From Bacteroidota bacterium (GTDB lineage Bacteria; Bacteroidota; Bacteroidia; Bacteroidales; Prolixibacteraceae), in contig JAEYNZ010000029.1 in assembly GCA_023412195.1 (NCBI GenBank), positions 1 to 64,000 on the forward strand: 64,000 nucleotides of DNA. The letters run 5' to 3'. The notes below the pieces were generated by a model. The model made no database searches. It worked only from the letters and a program-made list of their open reading frames with translations, and was not told the origin of the DNA. Shown here one piece after another: positions 26,293 to 36,126 of this stretch. The position numbers and the translations under genes are program-made. Position 1 is the stretch's first letter; every line of letters starts with the position of its first letter.

Positions 26293-27230
26293 TTGTTCCA
26301 GGTTTTTAGTTTGGAAATTCCTTCAATGATAAAAATCAGGGCGAATCCTGCCAGAACAAGGAGAACAGCTCCTGTGAGCATCGGGTTTGCCCCTGTAATT
26401 TGCTCATAGGTTCCGGGAAGAATATTGATCTCAGCCAAAGGCTTGATTTCTCCGTGACGATCGGTGAATGTTTCGGTTACCTGTTTCCATGGCCAGACTT
26501 TATTTAAGGAGCCGACCATAAAACCAGCCAGCAGGGCGATAGTTAGATTGTGGAATTTTCGAAGAAGCCAGGAAAGCAGGTTTGAAAATGCTATAATGCC
26601 TGTGGCTGCCCCTGCCATAAATATCAGCAGGACCACTATATCAAAATTGCCCACTGCTTCCAGGATAAACCGGTACATTCCCAGTAAAACAAGAATGAAA
26701 CTTCCTGAGATTCCGGGTAAAATCATTGCACATATGGCGATTGAGCCTGACAGAAAGATAAACCACCAGGTTGTATTGGCTTCTGCAGGAGAGATGACAG
26801 TAATAAAATAAGCTACGATTGTCCCTATAATGGCTGCAATTATGGTTCCAGTATCCCATTTCCTTACAGTCCGGGCTACATAAATGGTTGATGCCACAAT
26901 AAGTCCAAAAAAGAATGCCCATACCAGGATCGGATAGTTGTGGAGCAGATATTCCAGTCCTTTGGCAAGGGAAAATATACTGATGGCTATTCCCAAAAGC
27001 ACAGCTAAAAGAAAATTGCCATTAATGGCTTCCCAGAAACCAGCAAATTTTCCTGACAAAAGAAGCTTCGCAGATTTGAAGTTTATGGATTTTATGGAAT
27101 TGATCAGTTCTTCATAAATCCCGGAAATAAATGCAATGGTCCCGCCTGACACACCTGGTACAACATCTGCAGCACCCATTCCCATTCCTTTGAGGACAAG
27201 AAGTAAATAATTACCTGCCGTTCGTTTCAT
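26289..27230 (-). CDS. DUF368 protein, PopT-type lipid carrier translocase
   Basis: A polytopic membrane protein of 313 residues with the DUF368 opening GMGMGAADVVPGVSGGTIAF and a second inverted-repeat-like copy (ICAMILPGISGSFILVLLG). Members of this family (PopT) have been shown to return undecaprenyl phosphate across the membrane for cell-wall and polysaccharide synthesis. That fits a role here as part of envelope maintenance. It is the first gene of a likely operon with aroE (4-nt overlap) and the tyrosine phosphatase. Confidence 0.9.
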   Translation of the reverse strand: MKRTAGNYLLLVLKGMGMGAADVVPGVSGGTIAFISGIYEELINSIKSINFKSAKLLLSGKFAGFWEAINGNFLLAVLLGIAISIFSLAKGLEYLLHNYPILVWAFFFGLIVASTIYVARTVRKWDTGTIIAAIIGTIVAYFITVISPAEANTTWWFIFLSGSIAICAMILPGISGSFILVLLGMYRFILEAVGNFDIVVLLIFMAGAATGIIAFSNLLSWLLRKFHNLTIALLAGFMVGSLNKVWPWKQVTETFTDRHGEIKPLAEINILPGTYEQITGANPMLTGAVLLVLAGFALIFIIEGISKLKTWNK

Positions 27231-27409
27231 ACGAAAGATTTTTGTTTAAAATATATCCTTTATGAATGCCGGATCATGAATATCTTAAGAAATGTATGGG
27301 AAATTCAATTCATCAATCAAATCTTGTTTTCTATAAATAACCGGGCATTTAAAGGACGGCCAAAATAACAAAAACTAAGGATAAATTGTTGGTTCATTAA
27401 ATCAGGCGT

Positions 27410-27994
27410 ATGAAAATGAAGATAAATTTTATTTTACTAAGTTTTTTGATATTAATACATTTAAATATGCAGGGACAATTAAATATGACAACGAAAATAA
27501 TGCCCATACTGTTTTCAGAAAATGGCAATTTCCCTAATAATCCAAAACTCCCTGTTCTGGTATATAAGAATGTTTTTGAATTCAGAAGCGATGATCCTGC
27601 TTCTGAAGTTGAACAGGTATTTTCCATCAATGACTGGGGAGGTTTTTGGCGGAACGGAATCTATAATTTTCATCATTATCATTCAACAGCCCATGAAGTG
27701 TTAGGTGTTATTTCAGGCTGGGCCGAAGTGCAGATTGGTGGCCCTGAGAATGATCATTTAAGAATTGAGAAGGGCGACCTTGTTGTATTGCCTGCAGGCA
27801 CGGCCCATAAAAGGATCGATTCAGGTGATAATTTCGCTGTTGTCGGAGCTTATCCATCTGGGCAGGACTGGGATATGCATTATGGGAAACCCGAAGAACT
27901 TCAACAGGCTAAGCACAATATATCGCATGTTCCGCTTCCTGAAACTGATCCTGTATTTGGAGTAAATGGAAAGATGTTTAATTTCTGGAAATGA
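27410..27994 (+). CDS. YjlB-like cupin with signal-like N-terminus
   Basis: Residues about 30-194 form a YjlB-type cupin: LFSENGNFPNNPKLPVLVY, the metal motif FHHYHSTAHEVLGV and the second motif GDLVVLPAGTAHKR. Ligand histidines are present in both. Before it stand about 24 residues with a hydrophobic stretch (INFILLSFLILIHLNMQG) that looks like a secretion signal, while YjlB relatives known to me are cytoplasmic. The Met at codon 26 (MTTKIMPILF) would give the standard form. No function is established for YjlB. The gene converges with the acyltransferase gene, 8 nt apart. Confidence 0.78.
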   Translation: MKMKINFILLSFLILIHLNMQGQLNMTTKIMPILFSENGNFPNNPKLPVLVYKNVFEFRSDDPASEVEQVFSINDWGGFWRNGIYNFHHYHSTAHEVLGVISGWAEVQIGGPENDHLRIEKGDLVVLPAGTAHKRIDSGDNFAVVGAYPSGQDWDMHYGKPEELQQAKHNISHVPLPETDPVFGVNGKMFNFWK

Positions 27995-28002
27995 AAACCA
28001 GG

Positions 28003-29871
28003 TTATTCCCTGTGGGTATAAAAACGCTCCAGAATTGAACCATCATTTGTTTCTTTTGAAAGTGCTTCAATGGTATTTTTAGGTACATCATTTACATCCA
28101 GAACAATCAGTCCATCGAGGCAGTTGTTGAATTTAGGGTCGATGTTGAAAGCAACAATTTTGGCATTCTGTTTTATATACTTTTTCAGAAGAACAGGAAG
28201 CCCGGAATTCATCTTATCCAGATCACCTATCGCTTTATCAAGACGGTTAATATCATGCTCCATGCCTTCCATCAGTATATTGATGTCGGGATTATCCGTC
28301 ATGAACTTAAAGCTGTTCCTGGGCTTTACATAACGGCCCATTTTCCAGTCCAGGTGATTCCTCATTATAAAGCTGATAATTAATGTCTTTGATATATTGG
28401 AGTAATTGTTACTGATGCTTACCGGGCCTATGAGATAGCGGTACTCCGGGTTCTTGAGAAGGAAATACAGGATGCCCTTCCAAAGCAGGAAAAGAGGCAT
28501 GGGCTTGCGCTGGTAGTCCTTAATTACAAATGACCTTCCAAGTTCAAGGCTTTCATTCAATACCGGGATGAAATTGTCATCTATGCGAAAAAGTGAGTGA
28601 AGGTAGAATCCCCTTTTACCATACTGCTCCATAATTTCCTTTCCTTTCCCGATTCGGTAAGCCCCGACGATACGTTTTTCCTCTTCATCCCAGATGAACA
28701 TCTGATAGTAGTACAAATCGAATTCATCAATGTCCATAGAGCGGTTGGTGCCTTCACCAACATCTCTGAAAGTAATTTCCCTAAGGCGGCCTATTTCATT
28801 GAGTATATGAGGTATTTCAGCCGAAGGTGCACAATATACCGTATAGTTTTTAAGGTTGAACAATATGTGTTGCTGCCTGATATTTTGTATTTCTGAAAGC
28901 AGAAATTCATTGGATACAGGTTCTATGACGGGTTCAGGTTTTATCTGTGGCTTCAGGTTGTAGTTGAAGAAGCGTTTTACCTCCAGTTTCGACTCCATGC
29001 TGTAGGTTTTTGCCCTGATATAACGCCCAAACTGATAGATATCACAGAATTTATCCTGCTCTTCAACCTTTATGGCACTTCCAATTCTGATTTTAAGGTT
29101 TTTGTGTTTTTTGCTAAGTAGTTCAGATGGGAGTCTTACCTGGCGCAGTGAAGGATGAATTTTAGCTATAAGATGAAACAGGCGGCTGTGTGTCCCTTGA
29201 AAATAAACCGGCAGCACAGGCACCCGGGCTTTCTTAACAAATTTAACCACAGGAAACTGCCACACCTGATCGGTAATGGTCTCAAATGTACCATAGGTGC
29301 TCAATTCCCCTGCCGGAAAAAGACAAAGAATACCCCCCTTCTGAAGGTGGCTGATGGCTTCCGTTGCTTCTGCACTGTGAGATCCACTTTCATTTCCCTG
29401 ACGGGAATCGGGAAATTCATTGTTTATAAAGAATTCAGATACCGGGTCTACTTTATGAAGCAGAAAATTTCCTATAATTTTTACATCAGATCTTACAATC
29501 GATAAATATTTGATCAGCAACAGGCTGTCGAAACCACCGAAAGGGTGGTTTGCCACCACGATCACCGGGCCGTCGGGTGGAACTTTCTTAAGTTCCTGAT
29601 GGTCAAATTCAATGTTGAACTCGAGAATACGGATGATTTCATCAATAAAATCAATGCCACTTTTTGAGGCAATCTGTTCATAGATTTTATTGAGCTTATT
29701 AAATCTGAGAATATACATCAGGAACTTGGCAAAATATTCCCCGCCAAGAAGTGAAAATACAGGTGGAGCTTTATAAATGTCTTTCAGTTTTAATATTTCC
29801 ATCAGTAATTTCCTAGGATGCAACTTGAAATCTGAAGATAAGTAAAGCAAAATTAACATGTTTTTTATCAA
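28003..29871 (-). CDS. OlsF-type bifunctional acyltransferase (ornithine lipid)
   Basis: Two enzymes are joined in 622 residues. Residues about 85-290 are a PlsC-like acyltransferase with VVANHPFGGFDSLLL and the FPAGELSTYG motif; residues about 320-560 are an acyl-ACP-using GNAT/OlsB-like N-acyltransferase (VGAYRIGKGKE, SLELGRSFV). This order is that of OlsF, known from Flavobacterium and Serratia, which makes ornithine or related aminolipids by N-acylation followed by O-acylation. The alternative is a monofunctional hemolysin-like acyltransferase. The first ATG is used; an ATG 23 codons later (MEILKLKDIYK) is equally good. Confidence 0.78.
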   Translation of the reverse strand: MIKNMLILLYLSSDFKLHPRKLLMEILKLKDIYKAPPVFSLLGGEYFAKFLMYILRFNKLNKIYEQIASKSGIDFIDEIIRILEFNIEFDHQELKKVPPDGPVIVVANHPFGGFDSLLLIKYLSIVRSDVKIIGNFLLHKVDPVSEFFINNEFPDSRQGNESGSHSAEATEAISHLQKGGILCLFPAGELSTYGTFETITDQVWQFPVVKFVKKARVPVLPVYFQGTHSRLFHLIAKIHPSLRQVRLPSELLSKKHKNLKIRIGSAIKVEEQDKFCDIYQFGRYIRAKTYSMESKLEVKRFFNYNLKPQIKPEPVIEPVSNEFLLSEIQNIRQQHILFNLKNYTVYCAPSAEIPHILNEIGRLREITFRDVGEGTNRSMDIDEFDLYYYQMFIWDEEEKRIVGAYRIGKGKEIMEQYGKRGFYLHSLFRIDDNFIPVLNESLELGRSFVIKDYQRKPMPLFLLWKGILYFLLKNPEYRYLIGPVSISNNYSNISKTLIISFIMRNHLDWKMGRYVKPRNSFKFMTDNPDINILMEGMEHDINRLDKAIGDLDKMNSGLPVLLKKYIKQNAKIVAFNIDPKFNNCLDGLIVLDVNDVPKNTIEALSKETNDGSILERFYTHRE

Positions 29872-29910
29872 AACCCGAAATTAATTGTTAATCTTGGCAA
29901 CGCAATATCA

Positions 29911-31746
29911 ATGAACAGGATTAAAGAAGATAATACCCTGTGGCTGCCTACGTCACTTAAGGAATTAAAAAAACTGGGGTGGGAACAGCCTGACGTAATC
30001 CTTTTTACGGGCGATGCCTATGTCGATCATCCTTCGTTTGGTGCCGCAGTAATTGGCCGTGTTCTCGAAGCTGAAGGCCTTAAAGTTGCCATTGTACCTC
30101 AACCTAACTGGCAGGATGATCTGCGCGATTTCAGAAAGCTTGGTATCCCGCGGCTGTTTTTTGCCGTTACAGCAGGAAACATGGATTCAATGGTAAACCA
30201 TTATACTGCCGGTAAACGAAAAAGGTCGGATGATGCCTACACTCCCGGGGGAGTTCCGGGGAAACGCCCGGATTATGCTACCATAGTATATTCCCGGATC
30301 ATCAGAAAATTATATCCAGATATGCCCCTGGTAATCGGCGGTATTGAAGCCTCCTTAAGGAGGGTAACCCACTATGATTACTGGTCTGATCAACTGATGC
30401 CTTCCATATTGGTTGATTCAGGAGCTGACCTGCTTTTCTACGGGATGGGAGAAAAATCGATTATAGAATTTGCCAGGCTTGTGCAGCGGGGGATTCCTGT
30501 AAAAAGCCTTACAAATATTCATCAGACTGCTTTTCTTATTGATAAGAATTCTTCATATGCCACTAAGAAGGAATGGAACTCATTTGAGCTGGCTTCGCAT
30601 GAGGAATGCCTTCTCGATAAAAAGAAGTATGCGCGAAATTTTATGCATATTGAGGAGGAATCCAATAAGATGGAAGCAAAAAAACTTGAGCAGCACGTGG
30701 GTGATCAAAAAATAGTTGTGAATCCACCATGGCCTGTATTTGAAGAACAGGAAATAGACAGGGTATATGATCTTCCCTATACCCGGCTTCCACATCCGAG
30801 GTATAATGGAAAAGGAGCAATTCCTGCCTATGATATGATTCGGCATTCCATCAACATTCACAGGGGCTGTTTTGGTGGTTGCACATTTTGTACTATTTCT
30901 GCCCACCAGGGGAAATTTATAGCAAGCCGTTCTGAAAAATCAGTTTTAAAGGAAGTTGAAAGGATAACCCGGATGCCTGATTTCAAGGGATATATTTCTG
31001 ATTTGGGAGGACCTTCGGCAAACATGTACAAGATGAAGGGTATACACATGGAAATCTGCAAAAAGTGCAAAAGGCCATCCTGTATATTTCCGACAATCTG
31101 CAAAAATCTGGATACAAGTCATAAACCCATGCTCGAACTTTATGAGAAAGTAAGACGGCATCCAAAAATCAAAAAAGCTTTTATCGGGAGTGGAATCAGG
31201 TACGACCTCATTCTGGAAAAAACAGGAAAGGAAGAAGCAGATAAAGTTAACAGACAATACCTGAGGGAAGTGATTAAGCATCATGTTTCAGGCCGTCTTA
31301 AAGTTGCTCCGGAGCATACTTCAGATGAGGTGCTCAAGTTCATGAGGAAGCCATCATTTAAACTTTTCGAGCAGTTGACAAAGGAATTCAGAAATATAAA
31401 TGAAGAAGAGAAACTAAACCAGCAATTAATTCCATACTTTATTTCAAGTCACCCCGGTAGCAGGCCGGAGGATATGGCGAATCTGGCTATCCAGACAAAG
31501 AAGATGGATTTCAGGCTGGAGCAGGTGCAGGATTTTACGCCCACCCCGATGACTCTGGCTACTGTGATTTATTATTCAGGATATCACCCTTATACATTAG
31601 AAAAAGTGTACACGGCCCGAAATCAGAATGAAAAGCGGGAACAGCGTAAATTCTTTTTCTGGTATAAACGCGAATACAGAAAATCGATCATACAGGAATT
31701 GAAAGCTAATGACAGGCAGGATCTGATAGATGAACTATTTAAATAA
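29911..31746 (+). CDS. YgiQ family radical SAM protein
   Basis: This full-length 611-residue member begins with LWLPTSLKELKKLGWEQPDV, typical of YgiQ. The radical SAM cluster motif is CFGGCTFC (CxxxCxxC), in HRGCFGGCTFC near residue 318. The N-terminal part holds a B12-binding-like region with YVDHPSFGAAVIGR, and the C-terminal part DFTPTPMTLAT closes the family domain. The reaction is not known. It is followed after 15 nt by a DUF4197 lipoprotein gene. Confidence 0.93.
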   Translation: MNRIKEDNTLWLPTSLKELKKLGWEQPDVILFTGDAYVDHPSFGAAVIGRVLEAEGLKVAIVPQPNWQDDLRDFRKLGIPRLFFAVTAGNMDSMVNHYTAGKRKRSDDAYTPGGVPGKRPDYATIVYSRIIRKLYPDMPLVIGGIEASLRRVTHYDYWSDQLMPSILVDSGADLLFYGMGEKSIIEFARLVQRGIPVKSLTNIHQTAFLIDKNSSYATKKEWNSFELASHEECLLDKKKYARNFMHIEEESNKMEAKKLEQHVGDQKIVVNPPWPVFEEQEIDRVYDLPYTRLPHPRYNGKGAIPAYDMIRHSINIHRGCFGGCTFCTISAHQGKFIASRSEKSVLKEVERITRMPDFKGYISDLGGPSANMYKMKGIHMEICKKCKRPSCIFPTICKNLDTSHKPMLELYEKVRRHPKIKKAFIGSGIRYDLILEKTGKEEADKVNRQYLREVIKHHVSGRLKVAPEHTSDEVLKFMRKPSFKLFEQLTKEFRNINEEEKLNQQLIPYFISSHPGSRPEDMANLAIQTKKMDFRLEQVQDFTPTPMTLATVIYYSGYHPYTLEKVYTARNQNEKREQRKFFFWYKREYRKSIIQELKANDRQDLIDELFK

Positions 31747-31761
31747 TTAAAACTTGAGGTT

Positions 31762-32520
31762 ATGAGAAAATTATATGCTTTTGTGCTTCTGGGTGCGGTG
31801 TTTTTTATTTCATCCTGTTCCGAGCTGATGCAGATAGCCCAACAGGCTGCAGGCTCAGGGCAGCTAACTCAGACTGAAGTGATTGCCGGACTGAAGGAAG
31901 CTTTGGTTGTGGGAGTTAAAAAATCAGTTGAACGGCTTGGGGTTACTGATGGTTATTACCGCGACCAGGCAGTTAAAATCTTACTTCCCCCTGAAGCAGA
32001 TATCATTGTGGAAAACATTGGCAAAATTCCTGGTGGTCAGGGACTGCTCGATGATGTCCTGCTTAGGATCAACCGGGCTGCAGAAGATGCTGTTTCTGAA
32101 GCCGGACCGATTTTCCTGAACAGTATCACCAACATGACAATCAATGATGCCATGGGCATTCTGAAAGGTGAAAACAATGCTGCAACCCAATATCTGCAGC
32201 GGACCACCTACGACCAGTTGTTTAATTTGTATCAACCAAAGATCCAGGCCTCTCTCGATAAAAAACTGGTTGGAAATGTTTCAACCTCCCAAAGCTGGAA
32301 TATGTTGATGCAGCGATGGAATGATGTTGCCAGATCCATGGTTGGTCAGGTTGCCGGCCTTAAACCTGTGGACGTTAAACTTGATGAATATCTTACTGGC
32401 AAAGGACTGGATGGATTGTTCCTGAAGGTTGAGGCCGAAGAACAACTCATAAGAAAAGACCCGGCAGCAAGGGTAACTGATCTTTTAAAAAGAGTCTTTG
32501 GCTCAGTTGATGCCGGTTAA
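31762..32520 (+). CDS. DUF4197 lipoprotein
   Basis: A lipoprotein signal ends at ISSCSELMQ, and the mature part is a mainly helical DUF4197 domain: AGLKEALVVGVKKSVERL near the start, then LLDDVLLRINRAAEDAVSEA and SQSWNMLMQRWNDVA. The length (252 residues) is normal for the family. The function is unknown. It probably shares a transcript with the YgiQ gene. An AT-rich 8-bp dyad at 32551-32571 (ATTGAAAT / ATTTCAAT) beyond the stop could be a weak terminator. Confidence 0.88.
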   Translation: MRKLYAFVLLGAVFFISSCSELMQIAQQAAGSGQLTQTEVIAGLKEALVVGVKKSVERLGVTDGYYRDQAVKILLPPEADIIVENIGKIPGGQGLLDDVLLRINRAAEDAVSEAGPIFLNSITNMTINDAMGILKGENNAATQYLQRTTYDQLFNLYQPKIQASLDKKLVGNVSTSQSWNMLMQRWNDVARSMVGQVAGLKPVDVKLDEYLTGKGLDGLFLKVEAEEQLIRKDPAARVTDLLKRVFGSVDAG

Positions 32521-32663
32521 ACCAATATCTTTGATAAGGTGATTTTTTTTATTGAAATTGATTATTTCAATATTAATTCTTACATTGGTTAATAAGTATC
32601 ATCATGCACTTTGGCTGAAAAAATGTTTGGAACGGATTACCTAATTCATTAAAAATTAACGCC

Positions 32664-33080
32664 ATGAGACTCGAATTTCAACGGATTGAAGAAGCAAACG
32701 ACCTGGTGAATCAATTGATAGAACATCATCCGCATGCTATTTTTCTTACCGATCACGACTTTAAAATCAAATATTTCAATCAGGCATTTCAGGAGTTAAC
32801 CAAAAGCGATAAGGGTGATATTCTGGATCATGAGTTCTGTGAGATCATGGGATGCACCGAAAGAGGCAATATCGTTACAAAAGCAGATAGTTTTTGCAAA
32901 ATATGCCAGATGAGGGAACTTTTGTCTGGTTCTAATCTTTCCGAACTTACTATGATCCGTGATTTTAAGATCCATAATAAACCTGTCACAAAACATCTCC
33001 ATATTCAGGCACACAGATTGATAATGAGAGGACATAAATACCGGCTTGTGGTTATAGAAGACCGAACTCAAAAACACTAA
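32664..33080 (+). CDS. Stand-alone PAS protein with four cysteines
   Basis: The 138 residues form one PAS domain with no output domain: IEHHPHAIFLTDHDFKIKYF and NQAFQEL at the start, and HKYRLVVIEDRTQ as the last strand. Four cysteines, Cys59, Cys64, Cys78 and Cys81, sit together in EFCEIMGC and FCKICQ, as in PAS domains that hold a metal or iron-sulfur cluster. Without kinase or HTH it would have to act through a partner. It starts 143 nt after the DUF4197 stop and is followed by an unrelated racemase gene. The PAS call is sure; the cofactor is inference. Confidence 0.82.
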   Translation: MRLEFQRIEEANDLVNQLIEHHPHAIFLTDHDFKIKYFNQAFQELTKSDKGDILDHEFCEIMGCTERGNIVTKADSFCKICQMRELLSGSNLSELTMIRDFKIHNKPVTKHLHIQAHRLIMRGHKYRLVVIEDRTQKH

Positions 33081-33210
33081 TTCTCTATTTTTTAAATATA
33101 ATCAGAGCAATCCAAAGTTATTGTCTGTTTTAGCATTATGGAATCTGTCGACTGATACATAATGATGCAGATCTCATATGGTTAATTTGAAATCTTATAC
33201 ACTTATTATT

Positions 33211-33915
33211 ATGAAAACAATAGGTATAGTGGGCGGACTCGGGCCCGAAGCTACAATGGATTATTACAAGGAAATGATAAGCCTGGTCAACAGCAGGAGC
33301 AGTGACGGAAATCTGACTTATCCTGAAATCATTATATATAGTGTTAACATGGCACGGTTTATAGGGTATCTCGATGCAAAGGATTATCCGGCTGCAGTTA
33401 GCTACATTTCAGGCTGCATCTCAAAGCTGGAATATGCAGGTGCTGATTTTGCTGCCATCAGTGCAAATACACCCCATCTGTTGTTCAACGAAATTCAGCA
33501 ACGGGTACAGATACCTTTAATAAGCATTGTAGAAACCTGTCTTAACAGGGCAAAGCAGATGGGATTAAAGCAATGCGGACTGTTTGGTACACGCTTTACC
33601 ATGAATGCTGATTTCTACCAGCAAGTATTTGAGCCGGAGGGGATACGGATTATAATTCCTGAGAAGAAGGAAATCGACAGGATCAATGAACTGCTTTTCA
33701 CCGAACTGGAACTGGGGATTTTTAAAGAAAGTACCAGGAAGGAGTTGCTAGATATTGTTCAAAAAATGAAAGATATGCATCACATCGACGCACTGATTCT
33801 CGGCTGTACTGAATTTCCTATCATGTTTACAGAAGAACAATACCTGGGAATTCCATTTCTTAACACAACCCGCATTCATGTAGAAGAAATAATCAGGCAC
33901 TCCACAGGCCGGTGA
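33211..33915 (+). CDS. Aspartate/glutamate racemase family protein
   Basis: The N-terminus MKTIGIVGGLGPEATMDYY and the C-terminal ALILGCTEFP are the two family signatures. The catalytic Cys of the second is present. The first motif is ISANTPHL, with no Cys before NT, as in YgeA-type racemases, where Thr and a single Cys are used. An L-Asp/Glu or broad-specificity racemase is likely. I use the ATG at 33211, where the family begins; an upstream ATG at 33178 adds 11 residues that do not belong to the fold. Confidence 0.9.
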   Translation: MKTIGIVGGLGPEATMDYYKEMISLVNSRSSDGNLTYPEIIIYSVNMARFIGYLDAKDYPAAVSYISGCISKLEYAGADFAAISANTPHLLFNEIQQRVQIPLISIVETCLNRAKQMGLKQCGLFGTRFTMNADFYQQVFEPEGIRIIIPEKKEIDRINELLFTELELGIFKESTRKELLDIVQKMKDMHHIDALILGCTEFPIMFTEEQYLGIPFLNTTRIHVEEIIRHSTGR

Positions 33916-33920
33916 AAAAT

Positions 33921-33963
33921 AAAAAAAACAGCCGCTGCATATTAAAGCTGAAGCGGCTGTTTC
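33921..33963 (-). terminator. Terminator of the molybdenum hydroxylase operon
   Basis: ACAGCCGCT (33928-33936) pairs with AGCGGCTGT (33952-33960). On the minus strand the hairpin is followed by TTTTTTT, about 25 nt after the stop of the large subunit gene. For the rightward racemase it has only a short T-run, so it serves that gene weakly. Confidence 0.88.
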
Positions 33964-33984
33964 GAAATCAGATTCCTTATCATT

Positions 33985-36126
33985 CTATTTTAAAGCTGCC
34001 AGTATACGTTCAGGAGTAACCGGTAACCTGAAAACCCTGGCTCCGCATGCTTCAAATACAGCATTTGCAACAGCTCCGCCCAGGCAGATAATGGCAGGTT
34101 CACCGCCTCCCTGCGGAGGCTGGTCCATGGCATCAACTGTTACAGAATCAATTACTTCAGGAACGTGTCTGAACAGGGGGATCTGGTAGTTGCTGAAGTT
34201 GGTGGTTTTAACTTCGCCCCAGTTAAATTCTATATTTTCCATTAAAGCGTAACCCAATCCCATATTTACACAGCCTTCAGCCTGAATGGCTGTTCCCTGT
34301 GGGTTGATAACCTGTCCCATATCCTGGCCTACTACTGCCCTTTTCACATCAACCTGCCCAGTTTTGGCATCGACTTCAACCTCAACGATCACCGTTACAT
34401 AAGTCCCTGCATCAAAACCAACAGCAATGCCCCGGCCGGTACCTTTTGGAGGCTTTGTTTTTGTCCAGCCAAATTTATCGGCGGCAACCTTCAGCGAATT
34501 TATAGCCCTCTGATTGTTCATATTCTTAAGCCTGAACTCCAGCGGGTCCATACCAATCCTGTGAGCCATAATATCTATCTGCGATTCGCGTGCAAATGTG
34601 TTAGTATTATTGCCGGGAGCACGCCACGCACCGGTTCCGAAAGGATGAACATCCTTTCCGTTCAGATTGGATGTCCTGTGGTTTGGAACTTCATAAAATA
34701 ATTCTGTTCCACGGTCACCTGCACAATAGATATCAAAATCCCAAAAATTCATGGTGCCATCTTTCTTCATGCCCGAATGAACTTTTATGACGGCAGCAGG
34801 CCTGAACATATCATACATAAATTCCTCCCGGCGGCTCCACATAACCTGTACAGGTATTCCTTCTGTCATACGTGCTATACGTGCTGCTTCCACTGCCTGC
34901 TGGTTATATATCTTGCCACCAAATCCTCCTCCCAGAAAGATTTGTTTCAGGTGGACATTTTCCTTTGGAATTCCAAGTTTGTCTGCAACCTCCTGCCGTG
35001 TGCCAAATGGTGTCTGCGATGAGGCCCACATGGTAATCCTTCCATCTTTCCAGACTGCTGTTGCTGCATGTGTTTCTATGGAGGCATGGGCTTTATATCC
35101 ATCATGATACTCATGTTCGAAAACAAAATCAGATCCCTTTATCCCTTCTTCAGGGTTCCCTCCTTCATATCTCACCCTTCTGTCGGTGGCCGTTTTTAAT
35201 ATATGGCTAAAAATACTTTCGTTGTCAGCTCTGGGTGCAGGTTTTTCCCATTCCGCCTTAACAAGCTGAACTGCACGTTCTGCAGTCTCAGGGTATTCAT
35301 GCAGAATGGCAATAAAGTCACCATCCTTTTTTACCTGTATTCCTTTGATTTTTTCTGCCTCAGATGTATCAGCTGATATAAGTTTTGAACCATGTGCAGG
35401 AGGCCTTACAATGTAGGCATACAATAATCCCGGAAGCCTGATGTCTGCACTGTAGAGTGCCTTCCCTGTGACTTTTTCATAAGAATCGCTCCGAAGGAAG
35501 GATTTCCCTGTTATATTGAGCTCTCCAGCTTTCTTGATGACTGGTTTCGTGCTGACTTCCCGTATAATTTTCTGACCTTTCGTCAGCTCTGCATAAGTAA
35601 TGGATTTGCTGCTTTCAGAAGCTGAAAAAATTTTGCCGTTCGATATAACCAGTTGCCCAACAGGTGTGCCAAGCTTTTCAGATGCCAGTTGTTTCAGCAC
35701 TTCCCTTGCTTCGGCTGCTGCTGCACGTATCAATGGGTCATGAAAACGGGTGGTCATAGAACCCCAGGTTCCATCGTCATGCGGACAAAGATCCGTATCT
35801 CCCATGATCATGTCGACTTGTTCAATATCCACTTCCAGTTCGTCGGCAAGAACCTGGGCCAATGACCTGTTGATTCCCTGTCCCATTTCAATTTTGCCGG
35901 AGTAGCAATCTACACGGCCATCTTCCTTTACCCGCAAATAGGCATTGAACCCGGGAACATCCCCTTCCTTAAGGCCATAGAATCCTTTAGTGAAAGCCAG
36001 CTGGCTTAAAGAAAAAACAATGATCACACCACCTCCAAGGTTTTTAAGAAATTCCCTCCTGTCGACTTTCACCGGCGGTGTATTTACATCATGGAAATAA
36101 TAACTGTCTATTTTACTTGCTTTCAT
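33985..36126 (-). CDS. Molybdenum hydroxylase large subunit, Tat type
   Basis: This 713-residue molybdopterin-binding subunit of the xanthine dehydrogenase family carries a Tat-like segment near its N-terminus (DRREFLKNLGGGVIIVFSL), as in isoquinoline 1-oxidoreductase IorB and related periplasmic enzymes. Cofactor loops are GGGFGGKIYN and GAWRAPGN, and the catalytic base is the Glu in QGGGEPAI. The enzyme hydroxylates an N-heterocycle or aldehyde; the substrate is unknown. It overlaps the 2Fe-2S subunit gene by 4 nt and is last of four genes. No FAD subunit gene is present, so electrons probably pass from the 2Fe-2S subunit to a separate acceptor. Confidence 0.92.
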   Translation of the reverse strand: MKASKIDSYYFHDVNTPPVKVDRREFLKNLGGGVIIVFSLSQLAFTKGFYGLKEGDVPGFNAYLRVKEDGRVDCYSGKIEMGQGINRSLAQVLADELEVDIEQVDMIMGDTDLCPHDDGTWGSMTTRFHDPLIRAAAAEAREVLKQLASEKLGTPVGQLVISNGKIFSASESSKSITYAELTKGQKIIREVSTKPVIKKAGELNITGKSFLRSDSYEKVTGKALYSADIRLPGLLYAYIVRPPAHGSKLISADTSEAEKIKGIQVKKDGDFIAILHEYPETAERAVQLVKAEWEKPAPRADNESIFSHILKTATDRRVRYEGGNPEEGIKGSDFVFEHEYHDGYKAHASIETHAATAVWKDGRITMWASSQTPFGTRQEVADKLGIPKENVHLKQIFLGGGFGGKIYNQQAVEAARIARMTEGIPVQVMWSRREEFMYDMFRPAAVIKVHSGMKKDGTMNFWDFDIYCAGDRGTELFYEVPNHRTSNLNGKDVHPFGTGAWRAPGNNTNTFARESQIDIMAHRIGMDPLEFRLKNMNNQRAINSLKVAADKFGWTKTKPPKGTGRGIAVGFDAGTYVTVIVEVEVDAKTGQVDVKRAVVGQDMGQVINPQGTAIQAEGCVNMGLGYALMENIEFNWGEVKTTNFSNYQIPLFRHVPEVIDSVTVDAMDQPPQGGGEPAIICLGGAVANAVFEACGARVFRLPVTPERILAALK

